Source: Strongyloides papillosus
Lineage: Eukaryota > Nematoda > Chromadorea > Rhabditida > Strongyloididae
Length of the DNA: 64,000 nucleotides
Assembly: GCA_005656395.1 (NCBI GenBank)
Contig: SRSI01000009.1
Location: 1,054,001 to 1,118,000 of the forward strand
Direction of reading: 5' to 3'
A program made the translations under genes and the position numbers. Each line of letters opens with the position of its first letter. The stretch's first letter is position 1. The notes beneath the pieces were generated by a model. That model worked only from the letters and a program-made list of their open reading frames with translations, ran no database searches and had not been told where the DNA came from. Of the stretch, positions 24,578-33,822 are shown piece by piece.

Positions 24578-26268
24578 GCAGCGTAAATTATGTTTAGAAA
24601 TAATATTCAAAATTCATTGTGATATCAAACACAACTATATAACATTTTTAACAATGTTTTGTAAAAAACAAAAACAAAGTTTGTAAACAAATTGTGTTAA
24701 ACTCTTCTTAGTAAAAACAAGTTGAGGTATCAAATTTTATTTATAATAGATTTATAAATCATCAGAACATGTGCTGATTTAATAAATTTAATAGAAATCA
24801 AGATATTTAAAATTAATAATTTTGCAAAATAGCTATAACCTTTATATAATTAATTAAAATCATTTATCCTTTTGATTATTTACTATATAAAGAATATAAC
24901 TATTCAGAAATATATAATTAATATATAGATAAATAAAACATTACCTTTAACAAGAGAACTATTTTATAACACAAATATAATGTAACATTTGAAAGTAAAG
25001 ATTTTAATTACATTCAATATAACCAAATGATTTTTATTTTTAAAATCAAATATTAAAATTTAAAAAAGAGAGTTTTCATTTTATCATTAAAATAAAGTAA
25101 TATTATAGTTTATTGTTTTGTATTATTATAAAAATAGCATAAAAAAGAACTTTTTTCTAACATCAAAGATAATTGTATAAAACAAAATGAAATTCACTTA
25201 ACTTTAACGAAAAACATTGAAAAAATGCTAAATGTAAGTAATATTTAATAAATTGTACACATATCTCAATGATTTTAGAGATAAAAGATAATAAATCTCG
25301 ACATTCCCTTACAATAATAATTATAATTTTCTCTTAAAACAAATAAATGAAGTTGCTATTACTCATAAAAATTAATTGATAACAAGAATGTTTTTGCTTA
25401 AAATATAGCAGATCAAGAAATGTTATGATTATAATAATATTATTTTATCTTATGTATAATATTGTTAAAAAACAATTTAAAAGATATTGATTTTAAATCT
25501 ATTCACTAAATATTTAATAACTATACCATTATGAAAATATACCTTTTTAATTAAATAAATAAATCCTTTATAAAATACATTCTCAAAAAAAATAGTCTTA
25601 AATTTAAACAAGTATATCATTTTTACAATTCTTGTTTAGTTGAAAAATAAAAGTCAAAATTTAACTTTTACACACTATCAAATTTTATTATCAAAAAAAT
25701 GTTATATTTGTACATAAAATTAAAATTTATACATTTACATATTTATTTTGTTATTTGAAGATTATAAAATTAGAATAAAAATTTTTGATATATGACATAG
25801 TCTATAGTTTTGTAATACAGTTTTCAAAAACTAAATACAATTTTTGTCAAAAATTACATAGAATCTATAGCCTTCTTTAAAGTTTTAATTTAAAAGTCTT
25901 AAAAGAAGTATTGAGAGAGTTACTATTTTTACTAATGCTATTTTTGGTAAATAATATAGGAACATTGACTTTTCATTCATATTATTCATAGGGGAATTAA
26001 AGTGATCCGCTTTGTTTGAAAAAACATTAGAGGATTACATTTTGTTATGAAGTAATAAATAATATAGAGCATTTAATATTATGAAGAAAAAAAAACACAA
26101 CCAAGTTTCGATAAAAAAAAATATTTGCTAAAAAACGACAAATCACCCTTAGTTTCTTATAAATAAATATAAACCATTAACCTTTCTGCAAGCAAATATA
26201 TTTGAGTAAATAAAATAATAATTTATTCAGATGTCAAGGTTTTTCTTCAAAACAATATTACGGCCCTT

Positions 26269-26275
26269 ATAAAGC
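26269..26275 (+). promoter_or_regulatory. TATA box of the first ShK gene
   Basis: TATAAAG in the context GCCCTTATAAAGCCC lies 44 bp before the ATG at 26313, implying a very short 5' UTR, typical of strongly regulated single-exon genes for secreted proteins. The second ShK gene has TATAAAAA at 27089-27096. Confidence 0.5.
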
Positions 26276-26312
26276 CCAAAAATAAATTCATTCTCAGCAT
26301 TCTTTTGACAAT

Positions 26313-26762
26313 ATGTTGAGCATTCGTACACCAATAATTTTCTTACTATTTATTGTTTTTTCTTCAATTGTCTCTGTTAAAGTTACTACTGAGTCACCAA
26401 CATCCTTAACTACTACAACAACTGAGTCTTCAACATCCTTAACTACTTCAACAAATGAGAGTACAGAAAATACTTTAGATAACATCTCAATTGACACTAC
26501 CAAATATGAAAAAATAACACAGTTGGGGGAAAATAATTCCAGTACAACTGCAGATTCCAAGACCACAACTGACACTACCAATTATGAAACAACAACACAG
26601 TTGGAGATAGATAATTTCAGTACAACTGCAAATTCCAAGAAATGTTATGATAAAGGTTTTAAAAACGGCATAACTTGTATTTCTGTAATAGAATATTGCT
26701 TAAACAGTGAATATAAAGGTATTATGGAAGATAAATGTCGGAAAACATGCAATAAATGTTAG
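26313..26762 (+). CDS. Secreted mucin-like protein with one ShK (SXC) domain
   Basis: Single exon, 149 residues. Residues 1-22 form a signal peptide (TPIIFLLFIVFSSIVSV). Residues 23-108 are Thr/Ser-rich with short repeats (TTTESSTSLTT; TNYETTTQLE), a likely O-glycosylated stalk. Residues about 109-149 contain six cysteines in the ShK/SXC spacing, ending CRKTCNKC. Nematodes secrete many such proteins, as surface-coat, gland or host-facing products; which applies here is unknown. The next gene downstream on the same strand also encodes ShK domains, suggesting local duplication. Confidence 0.85.
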   Translation: MLSIRTPIIFLLFIVFSSIVSVKVTTESPTSLTTTTTESSTSLTTSTNESTENTLDNISIDTTKYEKITQLGENNSSTTADSKTTTDTTNYETTTQLEIDNFSTTANSKKCYDKGFKNGITCISVIEYCLNSEYKGIMEDKCRKTCNKC

Positions 26763-27141
26763 AAATTAACTTATGTGAATTATAATTTATTAAAACAATC
26801 CTATAATTTTTTTTGTTTGATTAAAATTATATTTTTACTTATTTCCATTCACTTTTAAATAAATAAATTTAATATTTATTTGATTTTTGTATAATAAGTT
26901 TATTTAAACAAATAAATATTTTGCTTATTTCTTTATTATCAATGTACTTGGAATTACAAATAATAATAAATAAACAACTTTTAAAAATTTAATAGATTAT
27001 TACAAATATTTTAAAAAAGTTTGTATATGATAATTTCTTACTTGAACAGGTGCAGGAAAATATTAAAATGTAATTAGATTTTAGTCACTATAAAAATAAA
27101 CTTTTGTAACATTATTTTAAGTACTAAAAATTTTTTAAGTC
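26763..27141. other. Spacer between the two ShK genes
   Basis: 379 bp, very AT-rich, containing the polyadenylation region of the first gene (AATAAA-like around 26860) and TATAAAAA at 27089-27096 for the second. Confidence 0.5.
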
Positions 27142-27876
27142 ATGAAATCTATACTTTTAATATTAAGTTTCCTTGCAACATCTATATATTCATTGGGCAT
27201 TGGGAGTAATTGTACTCTTCATAAAGATTGTGATTCTGGAGTATGTAGCTTTGTTTCTCCTCAAAAAGGATATTGCGTTAAAAAATGTGACGTTAGCGCA
27301 AGTCCATCTCAATGTGGAACTAACGGTGCATGTCAACCACAAGTAGATTCTTCTAATGATACTACCGACGGATGTGCAGTAACAACAAAACAATGTTCAA
27401 TTAATTCAGATTGTAAATCTAGTTCAACCCCTATCTGTAACCAGTATTCGTTAACATGTGAGGCTAAAACAACCACAACAACACCATCATCATCTCAATC
27501 TTCTACCAAAAATACTAACACTTATTCAACAACAACAAAAGGAAATTTAATTAAGTGGCCAAAAAATCCTAATAATCAAAATTTATGCCAAGATAAAGTA
27601 ACAGGAGGTCTTAACGATTGTTATCATTTAGCTAGATTTTGTACAAATTTGGTTTTCAAACCAATGATGACTGATAAATGCCCTAAAACTTGTGGTTTTT
27701 GTACTCAAGGAAATAGCGGAGTAAATAATAATAATACAGGAGGAAACACAAATAGTAATAGTGGAAAAAGTTGTGTTGATAGACTAGATTCTTGTTATAG
27801 ATATTCAGGATTGTGTAAATCTCCAGTATATGAAGATTTTATGAAGAAAAATTGTCCAGGAACGTGTGGATGTTAA
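27142..27876 (+). CDS. Secreted cysteine-rich protein with two C-terminal ShK domains
   Basis: Single exon, 244 residues. Signal peptide at 1-18 (MKSILLILSFLATSIYSLG). Residues about 22-108 hold cysteine-rich modules of the form C-x4-DC-x3-C, repeated twice and reminiscent of EB-type modules. A Thr/Ser linker follows. The first ShK domain runs LCQDKV...CPKTCGFC and the second SCVDRL...CPGTCGC, each with six cysteines, separated by an Asn/Gly/Ser linker. It is extracellular. Probably a diverged tandem relative of the preceding ShK gene. Substrate or partner unknown. Confidence 0.87.
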   Translation: MKSILLILSFLATSIYSLGIGSNCTLHKDCDSGVCSFVSPQKGYCVKKCDVSASPSQCGTNGACQPQVDSSNDTTDGCAVTTKQCSINSDCKSSSTPICNQYSLTCEAKTTTTTPSSSQSSTKNTNTYSTTTKGNLIKWPKNPNNQNLCQDKVTGGLNDCYHLARFCTNLVFKPMMTDKCPKTCGFCTQGNSGVNNNNTGGNTNSNSGKSCVDRLDSCYRYSGLCKSPVYEDFMKKNCPGTCGC

Positions 27877-28043
27877 CAGATAAATATATATTTTGTAATT
27901 TAAATACTTTCAAAGTAATTTGTAATTTTTTTAATATACTTCTGTATACTTGTGTTATTTTACCATTAAAATTTCTTTATAAGATAATCAGTATTGGTAT
28001 AGTGTATATGATATACAAATTAATTTTTTTAAATTAAAATAAA

Positions 28044-29700
28044 ATGTTTCCTAGAATTACTGACAAAGGAAACCGTATTTCACGTCAAAATCACCGTGGT
28101 GTTGGTATTAAAGCATGGCGTTTAATTGTCCGAAATTTGCCATATAAAGTAAGTTACATAAATTTTTCTTTTTTTAAATTTTTTATTTAAGACAAAAAAA
28201 TCTGAATTAGAAGAAATTTTTAATAAGTATGGAGTATTACAAGAAATAGTTCTTCCTCCTAATAAGGATCATAAAAAATTTAAGAAGTGCTGTGCTGGAT
28301 TTGCCTTTATACAATATAAAAGAAGAGAGGATGCTGAAAACGCCCTGAAGGGTGAAAACTTTAAGGAATTAGGAAATAGGAAAATAGCTATTGATTATTC
28401 AATGGACAAAGAAGACTACTTATGTGCTAAGGGCACAAAAGACTCCGATGATATGTCAGATATTTTGAAGAAAGTTTTAGGAGAGAGGAAGCGGAAAACC
28501 TCTGATAATGATGAAGAAGTAGTTAAAAAAATAAAGAAAGAAGAGGTTGATTGTGAAAAAGATGTAACAAAAAATAAGAAAAAGGAATCTAAGAAAAACC
28601 ATACTGTTGATTTTAAAAAAGGAATGAAATTAGATGAAGAATTGGAAGATGAAGAAGAACTAGATGATGAGGAAGAATTACAAGACGAAGAGGTAGAAAA
28701 TGAGGAAGAGCTAGAAGATGAAGAAATAGAAAATGAGGAAGAGTTAGAAGATGAAGAAATAGAAAATGAGGAAGAGTTAGAAGATGAAGAAGAATTAGAG
28801 GAAATGGAAGAAACAGATGATAAAGAAATAAAAAAAGAAGAAATTAAAGACGAGGACAGTAAAAAAACAAAAAATAAAGAAGATAAAGCCGTTTTGGAGA
28901 AACGTGTTATTTTTGTAAGAAATTTACATTACGACGTTATGGAAGAAGAATTAACAGAGGCTGTTTCTGATTGCGGAACAGTTGAACTTTGTATAATTTG
29001 TCGGTACAAAGATTCCGAACATTCTATGGGAACTGGTTTTATTCACTTTTCCACACCTGAAGAAGCACAAAAATGTTTACAAAAGATGGAATCCACAAAA
29101 GGAGTTGTTTTAGAAAATCGGCGTGTTGCTGGTTATCTAGCTGTACCAAGAAAAGAAGCTTCAACTCTGAAAAATGGAGAAAAGAAATTGCCAGAAAAAA
29201 GAGATAAAAGAAATTTAAAGCTCTTAAAGTATGGACACATTAAAAAAGGAACAGCACAAGCCAAAAACATGTCTGAACACGACACAAAAAAACGTGCTGA
29301 TCTTGCTCTAGTAGTAAAGAAGAAGTTAAAAAACCCTCTTATGTTTGTCTCTGATACGCGTTTAGTTATCCATAACATTCCAAAAAATATAGATGATAAG
29401 AAATTACATGATATGTGTATAAGTCGTTGTGGAAATAAAAATGGTAAAATAACAGAATGTAGAATATGGAGAGAGCGACCAGCATTTGGTAATGATCCTA
29501 AAAAAGGTAAAAGTAAAGGATTTGGTTTTGTCGCCTTTACAGAACATAAGGATGCACTATTCTGTTTAAAACAAATGAATAATAATCCAAAGTTATTTAC
29601 TGATGAAAAGAGACCGATTGTTGAATTTTGTGTTGAAAATTTAACTGCTATTCGAGCTAAAGAAAAAAGGAAAGAAAAATCAAAGCAAACAAATAAATAA
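28044..29700 (+). CDS. rbm-28: Nucleolar RNA-binding protein RBM28/Nop4 type, three RRMs
   Basis: Exons 28044-28148 and 28192-29700 join in phase 0 across a 43-nt intron, giving 537 residues. RRM1 covers about residues 27-105 (LIVRNLPYKT; CAGFAFIQYK), RRM2 about 273-355 (VIFVRNLHYD; GTGFIHF) and RRM3 about 424-518 (LVIHNIPKN; SKGFGFVAF). Between RRM1 and RRM2 is a long acidic, repetitive stretch (about 183-245) flanked by lysine clusters, typical of nucleolar proteins. The last residues are lysine-rich. Architecture and the WRLIVRNLPYKTKKSELEEIF start match RBM28 (yeast Nop4), which acts in 60S ribosome assembly. It is shorter than human RBM28 (about 760 residues), lacking a fourth RRM region. 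The start codon follows AAAATAAA with no clear acceptor. Confidence 0.9.
28640..28805 (+). repeat. Acidic 33-bp tandem coding repeat in rbm-28
   Basis: Copies of GAGGAAGAGTTAGAAGATGA followed by AGAAATAGAAAAT repeat nearly perfectly around 28710-28790, with shorter diverged units before. They encode ELEDEEIENEE-type units. Length is likely variable between strains. Confidence 0.7.
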
Positions 29701-29948
29701 ATTATAAATTTTTAAAATATATTGTTACATTTTTTTTTATTTTTGCCCATTTTTGTTACTATTTTTAAAAAATACATTGTTAATTTTCCGTTAGAATTTT
29801 TTATTTTATTATTAATGAATACATCTTTTTTTTTCTTTTGCGTTATTTAGATATTAAAATACTGATATGAAGTGTATATTCAATTTAAATTTGTGAAATG
29901 TGTGTATAATATGACTTTTTAGGAACGTTTACCTTGTTAAATTATTGC

Positions 29949-30165
29949 TCAAAACAGACATTTTAAATTGTCATTTCCGACAAATATTTCATAACAATCA
30001 TATATAACAAGTGCATTGGTTAAAAGGAATGTATAAAGCATTGATGAACTTGTAGGTTGACTATTAATAAGATCATGAGAAAAATCAAAAAAGGAGTTAA
30101 AATCAGTTAGTGATATTGTCAATGCTTCCTTATAATGTATCATAATATCATAGTGAACTTTGTAC
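29949..30165 (-). pseudogene. Orphan coding-like exon or gene remnant
   Basis: Not recognised. The minus strand is open from an ATAAAATAG acceptor at about 30165 to a stop at 29949 (71 codons) with coding-like residue content, e.g. YTFLLTNALVIYDCYEIFVG. There is no donor-like GT within the next 130 bases upstream and no plausible upstream exon, so it may be the remnant of a lost gene or the last exon of a gene with a distant start. Confidence 0.35.
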
Positions 30166-32041
30166 TATTTTATGAGAAAAAAGCATTTTGTCAATGAAAG
30201 GTATCATTCCTCTTATTAAATATATTCTTTTCTCAATAAATGTAATTTCGTAATTCCAGAAGTTATTGTAATTTTTTTATATTAAATGCAAGTTTCCTTT
30301 CCTATTAATAGTTGTGTTTCTATTTTGTGATATATTATTTTATCTTAATACTTGTTATATGTTTCTTTAAATATATATCTCAATAAAATAATTCTTGTCT
30401 TTTCAATTCTTATTACTATTTAGCTTTACATTCCAAATCTCGATCATCTTTTTATTTCTATATATTCTTAAAAATTCGTTATACAAAGCATATTTTAAGA
30501 GATCATATATCTCTGTTCCCAATATTTCACATATATACTTTCTCTAGTAATTACTATTGGAGACTATATACGTAATGTCTCTCTTAGAATTTAATCATTA
30601 TGATTTTTTAACATACCCTGCCACTATTTAAAAGTTTTATTTTGCATTGTCATATTTATATTATATATCTTATATAGCAGCTTTAAGAGGATATTTAAAG
30701 AATATCGTTGTATAATTACATGAAGTGAAGATTTTTCATGAATAGTAATTCTAAGACGCCTACCTTCTTTGCATTATATTTCCATTCCAATAGTCTTAAT
30801 CATCGAAGATCAGCTATATTGGTTCTTACTTTTTTAAGTATGACTCATGGAAATCATTTAGGTTTATATATTCTTTATCAACAAGATAAACTTTTAACTG
30901 AATATTTAGAAATGTTTATATATGCAGAAGTTTTTTTTATACCTTTAACAATCTATCCAAGTTATTTTATCTTCATCTATCTAGACTAATCAAAATATTT
31001 ATTATTTACGAAGTAGGATGTTTTAAAAACATTCTTAATTGAGATAAATGTATATTTAGGCATCCTTAATAGAATGAGTAAAAATATATTTTAAAATGTT
31101 TAACCATTTTAGCTATACCATCAAATATATAGATTTATAATTGCATTGTTGATTTTTACTTCTAAAAAATGATTTATAAAAATTTTGATTCTTTACTTTA
31201 AATGCATTTTAACTTTAATTATTTTAGTAGATAAATTTTGGATAAATATTAGGTAAAGTCAAAAAAAACATAACTAGGATGATTTATATAAACTAAGATT
31301 TTACAAAAAAAATATAGTCGAAAGTTGTCTGTTATGTATTGATGGTATGTTTTTAATCAACATACAGAGATACTTAGTGAAGTAAAATTGACATTTATTA
31401 CATATTTAGAAAGCCCCTGTTAAGTTACAGCCATCTAATATTTCACTCTACTTATCTTCGATTAATGGTCCGATTTTTAAAAAAAATTATATATAATAAG
31501 AGTTGATTTTATTATGTCCATATAGATACACGCTCCGCCTTTGAGATGATATATTTTAAGAAGTATAGTTGGTTGTTAGTGAAATAAAAGAAATTTATTA
31601 TTATTTTACATGATGGTGAAGTTAGTAAAGATTCATTTATGTACATTTTTTCATATTCTTTATTTCTTTTGAAAGTAAAAATTATCATCATTTAATTCTC
31701 CTTTTATATTTAAATGTTATTACTTATTACCAAAATTTTATCTTTATATTTCTTCTTTTGTTAATATCTTAACAATATTATTGTGTTGAATTGATAAAGT
31801 TTTAAAATAGGATAGTGCAAGTTTTGGTCCTTCTATTAGCTACTTGTTTAGAGAATCTCTTTCAATACAGTGATTGATTAAGATCACAAAGCTTGATATT
31901 TGAAGATGATTTGACAGTGGTTGTCTAAAAGAAGGGAAGGTACTTATATTCACGCAAACGAGAAATGGAGAGAGTAGAGCTATTTTTGTTAAAGAAGCAA
32001 AAAGTACATGCTTAATAATATAAAGCTAAAAAAATTTCAAT

Positions 32042-32323
32042 CAGCTGACTGTCTAATTTTAAGGCAACCAAAATTTTATCCCTTTTATTATGAAAATGAC
32101 AATATTTTCTATTTATCTTTTATTTAATTATTTTTGTTTGTTTCAACTTTTATTTTATAATGTCCTTTAAGAATAACTTATTATTTTTATTTTAAAACTT
32201 TTTACAGTACTTTTGTAATATTACATACCCATATCAGTTTACAAAGAAAAAATTATTTATTTAAAGAATGAACAGTTCACTTATTATATTCTTATTCTTC
32301 TATAACAGTCTTAGTTTGCGCAA
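32042..32323. promoter_or_regulatory. E-box and C/EBP-like words upstream of unc-120
   Basis: CAATCAGCTGAC around 32042-32049 contains CAGCTG flanked as at 22617-22624 (GTCAGCTG in reverse). GTTTGCGCAA at 32314-32323 repeats the word at 22645-22654. Both lie 1.5-1.8 kb before the unc-120 ATG. Function inferred from consensus. Confidence 0.35.
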
Positions 32324-33022
32324 TTTTTATATATATATACATATACAAATATATATTTGAAGACTCCTATTCTTAATTTGATAGGTGAGGGTTTTACTTT
32401 ATTAGCCAACTTTTGCGATATTTGTATGTCTTTTTATTATTCCCATTAAATCATTGTTTCAAGTTTTGAAAGAAGCTCCCAAGTCACCTTCTAATAGCTA
32501 GTTACCAGAGACTCCTTTCATCTCTTCAAATTATATACAAATTGACTTTAACTTACTGAATGTTAGTAAGTTATTTCTAAAATAGTCAAAATCAGTAATA
32601 AGACAAAAGGAGTGTATATAATATATAAAATTGTTTAGCGTAAAGAGTTCTTATATCGGTGTTACGTGAATATCATTAGCTGAACCCGAGACACGGGAGC
32701 TGAAGATGTTGTATGTTTAATTTTATTTATGTGCGATGAACCTTTATTTAGAATTTTAGAAGAGAAGATGTATTACGTGAATCGTGAGATTAACATAAGA
32801 TGTCTAATGATTACCATATAGTTACTAGTTTTTGTTAAACCACATATATAATCAAAATCAAAGACTGCTAATTTGGTATTTCACTACATATAGCATCTTT
32901 CATATCTATTCGCATCTGTTTTTATTTTACACAAACATTATTTAACATACATGCTATATCATTATTACTTTTCATTATATTTTGTACACTTTTTTACATA
33001 TATATATATAGGTATTTAAGAA

Positions 33023-33077
33023 GCCGAAAGTTCATAAAAGTATCTGTTTCCTTCAATGGATTTCCATTACTTTCGGC
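33023..33077. promoter_or_regulatory. Inverted repeat GCCGAAAGT / ACTTTCGGC
   Basis: Perfect 9-bp arms (33023-33031 and 33069-33077) with a 37-nt spacer that itself contains AATGGATTTCCATT, a small hairpin. The left arm extends to the 11-mer GCCGAAAGTTC shared with 17571-17581 (reverse). It lies 0.75 kb upstream of the unc-120 ATG. Confidence 0.35.
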
Positions 33078-33822
33078 ACATATCACTAGATAGATAAATT
33101 AAATCTACAAACACATTCCATTTTTTACTTCGCCAGATGTCGTTAAATATAAAAGTGTAAAGTCATCTTATTAATTAAACTTCATTTGGCCATATTTTAT
33201 CCATTTATGATGTTCACATTATTCTTAAGATCAATGATCCTCTTTATCTAGTAACTCTTGCCATTTACTCAAATATAACATATTCCTTTTACAATTATCA
33301 TTTAATTTATCTTTCGTTGTAATAATTTTATTTTCTAATTTATGTCTGTTAATGCTTTCACTTATTTTATCTTCACATTATTCTTTTTCTTTTATTTCTA
33401 AATACCATATAAAAGTTCTTTAAATAACTTTAAATTAAATCAGACTACATAGGTTGATTTAAGGAATCGACAACTGTTCTCTTACAATGTTTTATGGGCC
33501 AGAAAAAAAATTGTGGGATAAGAAGGCTGGGAATTTTACTATACATATATAGAAAACATACTGTACCGTTATATAATAGGTTATATCTATCATCTCTCTC
33601 GATGTGATATTATATGTATTCATTTTATTATACACATGAATATAAAATCTTTATATTACTACTTTAGATCTAACTTTTATTTTCTTTAAATATCTTATAA
33701 TATTTGAAAATATATTTCTTTCTTTGTTCAAAAAAATATCTTCTTTTATTGAATGTATATTTCTCTATATATATATCAAATTATTACTTTTAATCATACT
33801 ATATTTATTTTAGATATTTTTA

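Larger units (their letters stand above)
20326..26312. other. 6-kb gene-free region upstream of sup-12 and of the ShK genes
   Basis: The first 2.3 kb keeps the purine-rich plus strand seen around sup-12, consistent with a 5' UTR intron or promoter of that gene. A CAGCTG/TTGCGCAA pair lies at 22617-22654. A possible short inverted-repeat element spans 24286-24577. From about 23 kb on I see only AT-rich sequence until a TATA box at 26269. Confidence 0.5.
29701..33822. other. 4.1-kb pyrimidine-rich region upstream of unc-120
   Basis: From about 30.2 kb the plus strand is rich in T and C and poor in G, in the sense direction of unc-120, as expected for a long promoter or 5' UTR intron. It contains CTCCGCCTTT (31533-31542), CAGCTGAC (32042-32049), GTTTGCGCAA (32314-32323), TTACGTGAAT twice (32662-32671, 32771-32780) and the inverted repeat GCCGAAAGT/ACTTTCGGC (33023-33077). 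A minus-strand exon candidate lies at 29949-30165. An open stretch at 30738-30989 is not convincing. Confidence 0.5.

Noticed and set aside
30738..30989. 83-codon plus-strand frame starting with ATG
   Set aside because: Reads through pyrimidine-rich DNA giving Phe/Leu/Tyr-rich sequence; no splice sites, homology or codon pattern supporting it.
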